A stretch of DNA of 64,000 nucleotides from Plasmopara viticola (GCA_001695595.3 MBPM02000005.1:1178001-1242000); one strand, 5' to 3'. Shown: positions 34,601-47,638, counted from the stretch's first letter. The notes: generated by a model from the letters alone, not told the origin. Numbers and translations are program-made.

Positions 34601-36016
34601 GCCGGTGATGAGGTGTCGCTGCTTCCTCCTTCATTCGACTTCCGCTTTTTGTGCGCGGCACTGCGCATATTGCTAGATTCAGAACACACACAGGTTGTGT
34701 TGACAACGCTAGAGTTTCTATACAACTGTTGGGATTCTTTTCCAGAGCGACATGCGGACAAGCTGCGCTTCGAATTGCTGCGTTCTTTCATCCGCCTATT
34801 TCTGCACTGGCATAGTGAAGTTCGCAGCTTTTTTCAGACACTAATTGCTCTACGTGCTATGAAGCCGCATGGATGGACCCAAAAGGGAGCTTCATTTGTG
34901 AACACACCACCGCACAGTCGCCGCCAGATCGATGCTGTGGCGGCCGACTTTAACATGTCACTTGGAAGTGAGGAGCCCGTCGAGAGTGGACGCCGCTCGC
35001 GTTCGCACAGCTCGAGTAATTTGATGGACTCTGTACATAAACGACTAAGTTCGTCGTCACCGCGCTCATCTCCTCGGACATTATCGTCGCCATCACCGCG
35101 GAACTCGCAGTCTTTGACCATATCGTCACCCAATAGCCGTCTTATTGGTAGTGGTCAGAGCACGCCAACTTCGGACTACAAGAGCGCGGATAGTTTGCCA
35201 TTAAAGTTGCGAAGTACCTCAGACGAGTACATTAAGCACGCACAGCCTAAGATGGACACTCACATTCAACTGAAGTTCAATCGACTGCTAGAGTCGATCT
35301 ACGTGGCTGCGAAGAAATACATTGACCATCAAAGCATAAACGGCACATTCTTTCGAAAGGAGACGACGGAGGCAACTTGGAAGAAAAAAGGCATGCTTAT
35401 GAAGCAGGGTTTCATTTATAAAACCACTTGGAAACACAAATTTTTTTCGTTGCAGAACAACAAGCTTGGATACGCTGACACGGAGTATGGTCCTGTCAAG
35501 CGTGAAATTAACATCATTGGTAGCGTAGTCACAGAGTTGTCGAACCAATTGGATCATTCTCAGGGGGCACGTGTTGTGCTCTTCAACTGCTTTTCTGTCG
35601 ACAGCGGCTACCAGAAACTTGTCTTATGTGCTCCAACGTTTGAAGAACAACGCGAGTGGATAGAAGTGTTGACACAGAACGCAACGGCGGAGACGGCCGT
35701 GCGGAAGAATAATGAAACTTTGTCGCAAGTGGATCTTGCCGAAGTGTCGGATCAGTTGCAGTCTATCGCAGGCAAGCACTCAACAGCTGAGGAAATACCA
35801 GAAAACCTATTGCCGTACTCTGTGCTGGCTGTGAAAGAGTTTGTCACTGCACGATTACTTTTGATTTGGCGAGTGTGCCCTAACATCTTGTTTGTTTTCA
35901 GGTGGCTTAACCTCCGCGTGACTGCAATGGAAATTGAAGGCAAAATTGCAGCTGGTCAGCCGTTCCAGATGCCAGTACTATTATCCAAGTCGTCGATGTA
36001 TTCCGATGTTGATTGA
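31696..36016 (+). CDS. C2 / DUF1765-like / PH domain protein
   Basis: Two main exons, 31696-32925 and 33002-36016, joined in phase 0 across a 76-bp intron (GTATGT...TTGTAG); about 1414 residues. The first in-frame ATG is at 31696; the open frame upstream has none. Residues about 80-210 form a C2 domain (FRVRISGIQCRNLQG, GKSDPYVEFFW, then KRKLLVKVLST), suggesting membrane recruitment. The centre (about 560-1050) is helical and resembles fungal DUF1765, notably the LNILLVDQWLWYV block, then ALRILLDSEHTQVVLTTLEF and LFLHWHSEVRSFF. A Ser/Pro-rich linker follows, then a PH domain at about 1200-1310 (MLMKQGFIYKTTWKHKFFSL...EEQREWIEVL). A further 69-bp intron at 32764-32832 is likely but changes no frame. 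Function is unknown; a peripheral membrane or trafficking scaffold is inference from C2+PH. Confidence 0.75.
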
Positions 36017-36330
36017 ACGTGGCATTTTAACGAGGTTACCTGACGAATCGACGATTAGTGAGGCTGGAAGAGTACGGCTGTTCCTCAACCTTCTTAACTC
36101 GGCGTTGGTACGCCAAGTCTACTGACACTTTTCTCTCTTGTGCTCATTTATTAGTATACGCATTGTGATTACCATTGAGACCTCTTCTCTTAGCCTCTGT
36201 GCACTTTTTTAAACCCTTATGTAAGACCGTACATACTTCACACATCAAAATAGTGTGTCGCATATCCAAAACAACCTGAATCTTTCAAACTTCACACCAA
36301 ATTTCGATTTCTAAAACACAAATTTCATTT
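36017..36330. promoter_or_regulatory. Intergenic / EDRF1 upstream region
   Basis: 314 bp between the C2/DUF1765-like stop and the EDRF1 start. aatttcattt abuts the start codon; no TATA box is seen. Confidence 0.4.
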
Positions 36331-39300
36331 ATGCAAGACCAGCCCGCGGTGGCGTCCTTTTCGCTGCCGGCGTCACCCGTGCGTAGCCCCGTTAGCTCTG
36401 GCAACGAGCCAATATGTACAAACGACACTACTTCAAATCCTCTCATTCTAGGAGACACTTTCAACTTCCCTCTAGTGCAATGGGACAGCAGCAGTACCCT
36501 CGACAATCATTCTGACTCGCCGCGCGCTTCATCCGCCCTCGTGCCTTTCCAGAAGCTACGACTCGATACGAATCTTAACGAAACGACACTCCCATACCCA
36601 CGCTCTCGATCAAACTCAATAAGCTCACCCGGATCGTCATCCAACGGATCCGAAAGCCCCGGACGCCGGAAACCTCCGACACCTACGCAGCAACTGGCCT
36701 CGTGCTTTCTAGGTATGGAGACGGACTCGACGTCACAAATGTCGCAAGACTTTATGAACGCGCTGCGACTTACGGATTTGACACAACAGGAAGAACCACA
36801 GCTATCGGTTCGACTGCGAGGCAGTAGAGTGGAGCTGGCTTCAGCCTCCGAAGAGGAGCAAGTGGACTTTTTAGGTCCTGCCGAGAATATTAAAAGTTTG
36901 TTCAAGCTGCCATATTCCCAGTCACAAGTGTCATTGGCGGTGCACCGAGTTGGAAGTACCTTGGTGGTAGACGGAGAGCTGGATGAAAATGACTTGCGTG
37001 TAGGGTTCGAAGATCTTCCACAAGATACATTACAATTGGCTCAGCAGACCGAGGAGACGACGCAGAGGTTATTATATGAGAAATTCATTTTTGAAAGTAC
37101 GGTCAATCAGTTACCAGCAAGTGAGATGGAGACGATAGAGAGAAGGGAAAAGAGAGAGGGGAACGCGAGTAGTAAAAGTACGATTAGAAAACATAAAAAA
37201 TCAAAGAGAAGCAAGAAAGCAAAGCAAAAAGCTGCGGTCGTGAGCTCACAAAGTGATCGGGTTGAGCTCCTGTCGGCAGGAACAAAAGGAGGAGATCGAG
37301 TAAGTGATACGACAATTTCGTCTTCGAGGACGAGTTCTTCCCCATTGTGGACGGCAGCAGAGAAGCCGACTCAACTTCATTCAGATTCCAAACTATCGAA
37401 GGAACAAGAACCTTCGTTCTTTCCGACCGAGACGAATTGGTTTGCGTCTGCTCAACACTCATTTGGAGGAGATTCGCAGTCATTTCAGCGTATTTTGAAG
37501 TGGAAGTTTAACGATCTCAAAATGGTACGCTTTCATGCTGTACTTGATTGTTCAAATGTCTTAACTGCTGCTGGCTCGTACAGATTCTAGGCAGCGAGGT
37601 TCTTTTGTTCAGCAACCAAGAACACCCAGCAGTTTCGTTGAAACTTCACGATATGGACACGGAGCTTTCTTTGTGCACTGTGCTCGACTATTACTTGGAT
37701 AATGTCATTGCAAATATCCCAGAGCTAGCCGTCTGCATGCACTCAAAGGGACTCGTTCGCGGTTACAAGCTTGTAGAAACGCGGCAGATCCCATACATGT
37801 CTGGTATCGGTCGACCTTTATTCGACGTCCAAGATGTGAGCTTAAATGCGTCGATGCTGCTGAAATTTCTGCAAGAAAACTGCTCAAGGCCAAACGGTAC
37901 GTATTGGTTACATCGAAAGAAAGGCGAAAGCTCGTTGCATTTGTACGATGTGGATGTGCTTTCTCAGGGGAGCCAACTCAAATGGAAGTACATGATGGCA
38001 ATGCTATGCTATCGATTTGCTGCTCGGGCTTCGAGACTCGTTAATTCTTTAGCGGCAGGAACACCGCAACTACAGCAACAGCTCCGGCAACGTCAGCGAG
38101 AATTGTTACGCACATGCATGAATCTGCTGGGTGAAATTGCCAAGAAGGGCGGAACTGCACACAGCTCGATATGCTCTTCTGTGAGTGAACAGCTTGCGGA
38201 TACTTATCTTCGTGAGTGCCATCAGTTCCACCCGCCTAACTCGACAGACTCGACACATGAAGACTGGGAAGCTGCAGTCGAATTACTTGAGAAGGCTAAA
38301 CAGTATTTGCGCGCAAGTATCAAATTATTCGGAGAGTGTATCCCACAAGATTGCGGCCCCATCTTGACGCACAGTGAAAATGAAATCGATGATGCCAATT
38401 TGATTAAAGAAGAGAACGAGTTGGCACCAGAAGATGAAAATGGTGGAATGGAGAGCTTCATGGACGAAGAATTAGATCGCCTTCAGTTGAAATTAAGCTC
38501 TGCGTGTCTTGAGCTGGGGCGGCTTTACGCTAGTAGTGGAAAGTGCATGGAAGCATTAGTAAACATGGTGGAGGCAAGTCAGTTTTTAACCTTGAGCTCT
38601 ATTCCGGAGGGTGTACAGCCGCTTGAAACATCTTCACCAGTCCAAAACGCTGTAGTGGATATTTTGCTTGACAAACTAGATTTTGATGGAGTTAGACGTG
38701 GTGGACTAATTCAAGACAAGATACCGATTTGCACATCAAGCGCGGAGCTTCGGTGCTCCTTGCTAGATTTAATTGGTGACATGGCTGCTCAGAAACCTGT
38801 GGTTGTTTGTTCAAAGCTGACAGCTCTTTATGAGATCATTTCGGGCGTTAAGCGAGATCATATTGTATATTTGCATGATACCACGCATGACTTCTTAAAA
38901 AAGTTTAAAGACGAGGTGACGTCTCTTGGCAGCAAATCGCTTTCAAATAGCGAAGAAAAGCTGATGATTTTGTCTTTTCTTGCGTACTTACGTGCGCTGT
39001 CACCGCCGGTGGACTCGGAGCTCTATTTGTACGTTCTTGCCACCCGTGTGGTTAAGTCTTTATGGTACTATACACTAAATGCATGCTTATGTGATTTGTT
39101 GGCTGCGCAGCTCGATCATGAAGAAGCTGGGCAATGCAAGCAACGAGCTAGGCAAGTATTACCTAGCCGCGAAACATGATAACGAGGAAGCCTTCAGGTG
39201 GTTTGCGCGCGGTTGCAAGATCTTTGGCGACATCGAAGGTACATTTTCCTTTCTTCAAGTCTAAAGCTATGCTAACAATGCGGCGGTACACTAGATGGAG

Positions 39301-40190
39301 TAAACGTGGCGCTTCTCCGAGCCAACCTTGCCCATCTTCACAAAATTTTCGCTCAGGATAAACCGATGAATTTTAGAGTAAAGCATTATCGGACAGCGAT
39401 TCAGCTCTGTACGGATGCCCTGCAGCTTTTAAAGCAAAATAAAGTGGATGGGGACCTATATCAAAAAGTTAAGGGTGAACTGGCTTTGACTTATTTGGTG
39501 TGGGCAGTTGACGCGGCGAATAACTCAATTGCAGAAACTAGCATTGGGCTCATAAAGTCAAAAAGCGCCGAAAATGAAGCCTTTACGCTTTTTAATCGAG
39601 CACTGTCATTGTACACTGAGCTTGACGTCCAGAAGCAGATTGCATCTACTCATTACCAGATAGCCTCCTACTATAGTCGCATAATCACGAGCACGTTGCG
39701 AGCCGAGAGCGAACATCCTGACGAATCCTCGTCAACAATGGCGAATCGGATGGAAATTGCCAGGCGGCATTACGAAAAGGCTTTGGATTACTTTGGGTCA
39801 GTGGAGGTGGGCAAAATTTCTGTGTTGATTCGTCAAGAAATGGCAGATTTATATCTCCTTGGCGGACGCGTCGAGGGTATCGAGCACGCGTTGTTGATAT
39901 TGCTTAGCACGTATGACGCGTTTGACCGTGCCACATTAGATAATTTGACGCTTGAAGACACAACGGCTCTAGCTCAGGACATTGTGGCAAAAGTTAAGAC
40001 CATGTTGCACCAGTTAATCCGATTAAGTTCGAGTGGACAAATCAATGGAGAAAAAAGCGGTCACGCGAAAAGCAAAAAGCTCGAGATGTTCAAAAAGATG
40101 TACAAGGAGGCAATTTATTACGACGAATTAAATGCAGGAAGCATTGCGCCACTGTTGGGAACTCTGCGTGGGATGTACTCGGTTGGATAA
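36331..40190 (+). CDS. EDRF1: EDRF1 homologue (TPR-type)
   Basis: Four exons: 36331-37524, 37584-39064, 39111-39238 and 39295-40190. Introns are 59, 46 and 56 bp and all frames close; 1232 residues. The N-terminal 390 residues are low-complexity (Ser/Pro, then a Lys-rich KHKKSKRSKKAK block that looks like a nuclear signal). The conserved core starts at the first junction: ILGSEVLLFSNQEHPAVSL, DMDTELSLCTVLDYYLDNV, and TYWLHRKKGESS...LHLYDVD. These follow animal and plant erythroid differentiation-related factor 1. The C-terminal half is helical repeats (KKLGNASNELGKYYLAAKH, FRWFARGCKIFGDIED, HYEKALDYFGS) of TPR type. In animals EDRF1 is linked to globin gene regulation; its role in a unicellular pathogen is unknown and the name reflects homology only. 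The 46-bp intron is the smallest proposed here. Confidence 0.88.
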
Positions 40191-40470
40191 TCGAGCGACG
40201 TAAAGGGCCTGAATTTTTAAGTGGTAAGCACATGACACTATGATCACTTAATCGCCAGGACAAAGCCTCGATTATCAAGGAATGGTTGCAAATCGGTATC
40301 GTCGTACATGCATGCCGACTTTAATACGCCTGTTTGCCGTGAGTTTGTGAGCGAGAATCCATTCAAATGTTAAAGTTTTAAGTCTCTTTCCACTTATAAG
40401 AGTAATATTTAAAACGCGATGATGAGTTCGTGTACCGACTACGCGTAACTGATAATGCTACTTTTAGAGC
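40191..40470. other. Intergenic between EDRF1 and the Mutator-like element
   Basis: AT-rich, no feature seen. Confidence 0.4.
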
Positions 40471-40477
40471 TACCCCC

Positions 40478-43209
40478 CCGGCCACCCCCCCTCCATAATT
40501 GAACTAAATTGATTGGCTGTAAGGCCTTCTGATTGGCTCCAAGGTTAATTCTCAGCCGCTACATCAATCTCATATGTAACTTACCCCCAAAAATTACTTC
40601 TCGCGACTACCCGCTAAAACACGCATCTTTGCCGTATTCTTTGACGCCTTGCATCACCATGGACAGCCTTGAAACTTTTGCCGAGCGTGTCTTTACCTCC
40701 CAGGAAGAGGCACGCAAAGTGGTGACTGAAGCACTGCTACAAGAGGGATTTATCTTGACGGTCAAATGGAAAGGTACACGAAGAAGAAAGTGCTGAAAAA
40801 AGTCATGCTCGTTTGCTCATGCGCAAGGTTGCCTAATGCAACTCCCGTTGCCGCTGCCGCTATTCAGCGTATCAGACCCAGCAGGCGCACAGACTGCCTT
40901 TTCGCGCTTGACATCACTCGCAAGGATAGGGACAATGCTCAGTGGGTCTTGGAGGTTAAGAATGCCGACCATAACCATGAGCCTTTTGAGGACGTGTCAG
41001 TACACCCTATTGGCCGCAAGCTCAACAAAGAACAGCACTGCAGGGTTCTAGCTCAGCTGAGAATGGGTACCAAGGCGATACGCATAGCGGCAGACACGGA
41101 GTTCGCAATTACAACCCGCGACATCTTTAATATCAAACAGAACGCGAGGAATAAGTTCCTTGCAGGCCGTACACCGCTTAAAGCCCTGCTCGATGATCTG
41201 GCGCCATCGACCACATACTTCATGCAGCTGGACAGTCAGAATCGCCATACTCATCTGCTTATCGTGGCACCATCGGCAAGGGAGATATGCGAGAAGTCCA
41301 CTGCAGGGAGAGTCTGGTTAATTGACGCCACACATAAGAACAACAAGCTCAACATGCCGATGGTGCACCTCGTCGGAGTCACGTCTACCAGTTAAACTTT
41401 CAAGTTTGCCTATTGTTTCATGCGCCAGGAGAAAGAAGAGGACTACATGTGGACGATGAGGCACATCCACACCATTTTTGCGGAGTACGTTATCGTTGGT
41501 GGAGCTGACAACGACATTGTATTTGTTACGACCGAGAGCTTGCGTTGATCAATGCGCTCATCGTCGTATTCCCTGCTTGCCATCTACTTCTTTGTAGATG
41601 GCACATAAACAAGAATATCAAGGCCAATTGCAGGAGACATTTCGTAGACATTGAGGCGTACGAAGTTTGGATGAAAAACCGAAACCACCTTGTCAGCAGA
41701 TCAGGTGTGGATGCCTACAACAACCAGCTTGATATCCAAATACTGCGTTGCAGTACGTGGAAGATATTTGGCTAAATCCTTGGAAGGAATCCTTTGTCTC
41801 TTGCTACTTGAGAGGCATTCGGCACCTCGGACATAACACCACATCTCGCATTGAGTCGCAACATGCATCGGTGAAGAAATGGCGCGGTGGAGCAACTGCG
41901 GATTTTCTAACAGTGGATGATCTCGTGCAGCTTGCATGCTACGGACAGCTAGCAACAATTCGGCAGCAACATCGTGCCGATCGAGCTGTATTCGAGATGC
42001 GATTTGGGAAGAATATCGGTAGCTGGTTTGCGGTCAACTTACAATCAATACAAACGACGATTTACGGCATTCTCAAGTTACAGGGCACCGCCAATACCAC
42101 CAAACGCCAATGCTGATGCACCTGTGGAAGATGCTGACGCCATCGGTCGTGCCTGCCAAGGCATCTTTGCGACGTCGATGGGCCATCCTTGCCGGCATTA
42201 ACTTCTTCAACTGCAACGACCTTTGACCCTTGATGACCTTGATCGGCATTGGTGGTTGATGCAACCACCAAAGACAGCAGCAGCATTAACACCATTGACG
42301 TTAAATGAGCAGGTTGCGGCCGGGTTGAAAAGGATAACAGAAGAGCTGGAAGAGTCAAGCGATCACCGCAAGCGAGTATTGTTGGATCATCTTGCAGCAA
42401 CGCCGACTGAACAGATTCTTGACCCCGCAATAATTTGCGGACGTGGAAGACCCGCTGGCGCCCTTAATCGCCGCAACCGCAACAACCGCAACAACCGCAA
42501 TGCCTACAGCACCCAGCGCGATCTACCGGCATTTGAGCACGTGAAGAATGCCTTCGGAGAAAATCCGACAGGTGGAAGGCGTTGCGGTAGATGCCGAGAA
42601 CAAGGACACAACTCGCGTACGTGCACTAATCAACCTGCTGCTGCTGCGCCGCCACAGAGGACAGCAACATTCCAGGTAGCTCTTCCACCGTCATCGCAGA
42701 CATCGCAGACGATGCCGCTGCCGCTACCGCAGCCAATGCAAGCAGAGGTTGACGCCTCGCAGCAGGCATGGTCTGCGCTGACTGAAGGAGAGATCTAGTC
42801 GCTCGAATACAAAGAATGGCAAGAGCTGCATGGTTAGGTGTTGACGTCCAAATACCGCAACGTTCTCATAAGCTAGATAGCAAGGTTGCGTCAAGGTCCC
42901 TCCGCGCTTTTGAATAAAACATTGCTTGCGCATTGAACATGTGGTGTTTACTAGTAAACTACGCGCCTCAAATGTGTGATTTACAATGGTGGTGGGGACG
43001 TTTATAAACGTCAACGTCAATTTTATTGTCAATGTCAACGTCAAGTTCGGGTGTTTCGAACAATGTACCGTACAGAAGAAACCATCAGCACATGTTTGCT
43101 ACGCAAAATGTATGGGTTTGTCTCACAAAATTCATAGCTTGCATGTGCTACTCATTTCTCTCTCGCAAAACTCATCTTGGGGTTCCAGAAAAAAGGGGGG
43201 GGTGGCCGG
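40478..43209 (+). mobile_element. Mutator-like element bounded by inverted C/G-tract repeats
   Basis: ccggccaccccccc at 40478-40491 is matched inverted by gggggggtggccgg at 43196-43209, with gcta/tagc just outside both. Together they enclose the transposase pseudogene and its subterminal regions. MULE termini can be short; the match may extend outward with gaps (cttttagagcta versus cttttggcta). A perfect 16-bp palindrome gacgtttataaacgtc lies at 42997-43012. No target duplication was identified, so the outer edges are provisional. Confidence 0.55.
40659..42798 (+). pseudogene. MULE transposase pseudogene (FAR1/MULE/SWIM/CCHC)
   Basis: Broken transposase starting MDSLETFAERVFTSQEEA. A FAR1-type zinc region is at about 40800-40990 (CSCARL, RTDCLFAL, then VKNADHNHEP). 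The DDE catalytic core keeps the Asp of WLIDATHKNN (codon 41334), the Asp of YDRELALINA (41530) and the Glu of SRIESQHASV (41853), with the CRWHINKNIK motif between. A SWIM-like SMGHPCRH follows near 42175, then an Asn/Arg repeat (NRNNRNNRN) and a CX2CX4HX4C knuckle (CGRCREQGHNSRTC, near 42585). Breaks: a frameshift near 40775, TAA at 41393-41395, and frameshifts near 41530, 41745 and 42085 plus a stop near 42200. All catalytic residues survive in pieces, so inactivation is fairly recent, but no functional protein is encoded. Confidence 0.9.
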
Positions 43210-43406
43210 TTAGCCAAAAGGGGGTGGCCAGGTATCAATTCCCTCGTTTTATGGGACAATGAAAAAATTTCTCTCCAAAACAAAAAATGATGATTAAGCA
43301 ACTGGCAATAATAGCTTCTGCAACAATGCAAAAAAATTACATGTAAAACATAAAAAAAGAGAATTTATACCTTTAAATAGTAATATTACCGCATACATTT
43401 TCTAAA

Positions 43407-44010
43407 GTGATGGTTAAGATGCAATGCAAACAGAGAGATGGCGTATCCACTTGTTTCAAAATGGCTAAAAGTTGCTGGACAGAGCAAACAATGGGGTGTA
43501 GTTACGTCTTATGCTGCCAGTTGCATCACTTAAATGTTAAGAATGTGAAAACAATTCGAGTATGTCCAAGTTCAACAACATCGTTTTTGTGTCGGTTCGG
43601 ATTAAAACAAACAAGCCAATGGAGTATGCTGTTGAGGTAAACAGTACCAGTGGCACCTGCACATGCGGTTATGTGAAGGATATGAATGCTCCATGTCGAC
43701 ACCTCACGGCAGCACGTGCAAAGTTGTTATTTGGGGATATGTGGTCCACCAAGCGTATCTACTTGCCACGATAAATCACTCAAAGCAAAGGCATTTGTGA
43801 AAAAAATTGAACTAATTAAGAGTGAGCATCTGCAATAAATCCGTCCAAAAGAGGAAGTCGACCCAACAAGAAGCAATCGAATCACAGCATGCTAATTTAG
43901 AAATTGACACGCCAAAAAGTGTTTATCGATGCGGCAGCTGAGGTCAAGTGGGACACAACAAGCGTCGATGCACCAGGAATGCGCAGCATAAAAGTAAACG
44001 TTCGTTAGTG
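43407..44010 (+). pseudogene. Second MULE transposase C-terminal remnant
   Basis: A SWIM zinc finger (GTCTCGYVKDMNAPCRHLTA, Cys codons 43658, 43664 and 43694, His 43700) is followed by a KRGRPNKK basic hook and a CCHC knuckle at 43930-43971. The second knuckle Cys codon is now TGA (43939-43941). The C-terminus differs from the preceding transposase, so this is another element family. The catalytic core is missing and upstream sequence from 43260 is unrecognisable. Confidence 0.7.
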
Positions 44011-46859
44011 AGTAAGGTATATTTTTTGTTTTTTATTTTCCAATAGTTGTTCTACTTCGTAGGTAGATTTTTCATTTTGGCGTCCATCTGAAGTCGATGT
44101 AGTAAAAGTGGGAGCTTCCACGTATTCAGCGTCGACTGCTCCCAAATCGGTGGTTGTGAGAGACTATTATCTTCATCGCCTTGCTACTTATTGAAATGCG
44201 TCGGCGAAGGTGAATTTTCTGTTACTCGAAGGTACAGAAATAATTTATCGGTCAGATTGTCGTTGGTGAACACGCTAAATGCAATTCAGTATAGCTTTTT
44301 GCCCTCTTTCGGCCTCAAGATGAGTCGCGCTCGTCCACCCACTTCTTAACACTCCAATGAGGTATATTGCTGACAAGCGGCTATGGTCGAATTTGCTTAG
44401 CGCATTAACACAAATCCAATCGGCATAGCCTCATGGATTTATGTCTCTGTCTAATTTGCGCAAAGGATGACTCGGTACTGCATCTTCCAAGCCAAATCTC
44501 TTCACTTGAATAGGTTTTTGCCTCTGCGCTTCACGAGATTAAGACTTACTAATCCGTCAAGGCGTTGCACCAGATGCTCACGTTTTCAAGTCGGAGTTGA
44601 AAGGTTAAATGTTCCTTTCCCGATGACCGTGGTGGTGACGTAGATCGGGTCATCTACTATTTACTTTTGTTGCAGGAAGACCTGTCATCTGTGCGGTTGT
44701 GTGAGGTCACATACGAATTTTGAACTTCCTAGGGCCGACAAAAATAAAATAATCTGAATTGGTAGGAGTGGAACGTTCCGCTGGGTGAGATGAGGGTGTA
44801 AATCTCCCGATAGCAGCTAGACTTTTTTGCTTCTCATTATTAAAGTCCTTTTCCAGTAATAGAAGGCTAATATTTGATGGCTTAGATGCCATTGATCGGC
44901 CTGCGCGCTCCAGATTTAAAAAGCGACAAATAATTTTTTTCTTTGTGGGTCGTGTTTGCTGGGATTCCTACTAGAAAGACAGCTTTGTGATGATTCTGAT
45001 TAGGTCATCGTCCGACTTACTGGCCGTAAGTCTCACCGCGTTTGCGACAAGAGCTGATGTCTCTGTGCAAATTCAGCGATATCCACAGCAACTACAGGTT
45101 TATAGATATCTAACTTAAAATTATTTCGAGTAAATTTTGGGTGCTTCATTGTTTGCACGGAAACAAGCAGCCAATGGCTAGCTGTTGGGGGCCACCAAGC
45201 GTCGGCTGGATGATATTGTGAGCGAAAAGCTCACCCGTTGCTTAAATACTAAGAGAATGACTTCACACCACAATGTCTGACAGGGCTTTCACGACGTTTA
45301 ATGTGCACGAAGAGACCGACTAATCCACTTAAACGCGTCGTTAAACGACGCAATGATTAGCAAATCTCTACGTATAGTACAATGCAAAGGTCGGTCAAGT
45401 CTATTTACGCTAAGGAGTAGTATCAACAGAAAGATTCCCACTTTGAGCAGAGACCCCCACCGAGTCGAGCTGGGCCCTTGTCTCGAGAGGGGGTAACTTC
45501 ACACAAAACACGGTAAATAAGGAGGCATTCTCGCTAAATTCTCGCACTGAATTTTCGTGCATTATTGACGTAATCAATAGGGACCTCCAATGTCTTCGGC
45601 AGTGCGACCTTTTGTCTAATAATTGCGATCACTCAGGCTCAAGCTGAGACTCCATCCAAAGTAAAAAGAAGTAGCGCAATTGCCGTCGCACGACATAGCG
45701 CAAATGCTTGTCAAGCAATAAGGTAATCAAGACAGTCCATAAGATATATATTGTGGGCAGAGGTGCAAAGTGCGCTCGCACACTTGAAGTTACGAATCTT
45801 TTTTGCGACGGTTTGTCGCTCACGCGTCTTCTGATTCTATTCTATCAAAGCAATTTGAGTAGAGAAAGCTTGCTCGCGAGGACATTCGTAAAGTTTAGTC
45901 ACGAACAACTCTTTGTAAATTTGGAAACCCAGTGTACGACATCGTCCGCGAGTTTGCTAGGGTCTTTAATGAAAATTTGCCAACCAAATTTTCTAGCTGA
46001 TAGAGGTGCTGGCCACGAGATGTCCCTCCCCCCTCAGCTCAAAATTTTGTGTGACGTGACTAACATCCCGTTCACAAGACAGAGTCGAAGCAATGATAAG
46101 ATTGTTAAAATGAAACACAAGATGGGCTCATGTGCCCGAAAAAATCCCCTGCACTAGAGTCTAATCCTCCATGTGAGAAAATTCACATAAGATTGGCGCA
46201 TGACTCACGCTTTTCGAAAGCCGACCACCGCCACCAGCTCCAGTCTTTCGGAAAAATAACCGTCTAATCCATGGCTGTTGAGCGCTGCCAAATTGACAAA
46301 AAATACCTATCAAATACTAGCAACGTACCGCTGACGGTATTCAGCACTCCTAATGGAATGCTATGATAAAAGTGCGTGATGCAGCAAGACTTGAGGGATA
46401 TGCCTGATACATTCAACCGCACAATTATAACCTTATGGAAAGTCTAGGTCATTTATCAACAAATGTCGTCGCGTACAGCGGTCATAAGAATAGTCTTCGT
46501 GCAAAAATATCATCTTCAAGCCTCAGACGAATTTTTAAAGCTATATGACGAATCCGGCTATGCGTTAGCCTCAAGAAGCGCATCGTTTGTTAGCCAAAGG
46601 TTTCAATGCCAATGTGAGCAAAAAGAAGTGCGTGCTGACACGGAGATATTGTCGTTCACTTGTGCATGGCCTGCATCCAAAGTTGATCCGTGAACTGGGC
46701 TGGCAAAATATATGCTAATGTGCACGAACCCTCTGATGGATTGGTACAAACATTGGGGTCTATGCTGCAAATGAACGCCACGTGGTTTGTGGCGCAATGA
46801 GTACTTCTTAAGCCACAGAAGAAGGAATCATGAGAGATGTGTCATTCTTATCAATAATT
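44011..46859. other. Decayed repeat-like region
   Basis: No intact gene. An ORF of 149 codons at 45708-46157 has no recognisable motif and overlaps short frames on the other strand. A perfect 17-bp inverted repeat gcgtcgttaaacgacgc is at 45335-45351. Confidence 0.45.
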
Positions 46860-47220
46860 GGCGACCCAGAAGCCCTTCTACGTCGTCTATAGTGCAAACG
46901 ACTTGCCATCGGCTGCACTAAGATGCGCTTCGATGACAACTATTGAAAGCATGTCAGTCATGACGGATGAAACCTGCTGAGAGAATGTAAACGGTGCACG
47001 GCGGGAAGCTCGTTGTTGTGCACTTCGCTTTGACCAAATTCAAAGCGTATTTCCTCGAAAGGCCGACGTTCGCCACCTAGATCGATCACAGAAGTGCTAA
47101 GCGGCAGCTCATTTCGTCCAGCTTATGACCTGGCATCTTAGCGCTTGATTATGTAAGTCGAGATAAAAAGCGCATCGTAGCTGATGCTTTCTTAAGGCGC
47201 CAATATAATTACTTGCGGTA
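46860..47220 (+). pseudogene. Ty3/gypsy RNase H remnant
   Basis: Broken frames reproduce the gypsy order: KPFYVV and LAIGCTKMRFDD (start of RNase H), KLVVVHFALTKFKAYFLERP (helix ALKKFRxYLLG-like), then IDHRS, and finally KKRIVADAFLRR (like VVADALSRR of the family). Several stops and shifts. Too short to place in a lineage. Confidence 0.6.
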
Positions 47221-47638
47221 TTACTCGGTCAGTGAGTCACCCAACGACAAGGACGATGAAGATCGCGATTGCAACAATATATGTCTTCAGGCGTAATTTG
47301 ACGAGCATGACTCGGGTACTATCACTACGTGAGAAAATTACAGCGGCGTATAGGGCTGCCACAACTTCTTGCAGACATGTTTCTACATTAAATGATACAG
47401 CGTCAAAGGCGCTAAGCCAAAATACGCGCAATAAGATCCATCGCATCCAGCACAACGGCAAGTTGCTTTTGTACAGCATATTTCAGCTCGAAGCTCTGCG
47501 TATTGTTTCGAATGACACTAACCTACGCGCGAGCGTTACGAATATCATTACACGTCAGCAGGCGTTTACTTGGGTTGCAAAAAGACTTTCGATGCAGTAT
47601 TACACGATTTGAATTGGCTTCACTTGTACAAGTGAGCT

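Noticed and set aside
45708..46157. 149-codon plus-strand ORF
   Set aside because: No motif, splice or promoter support in a region of decayed repeats.
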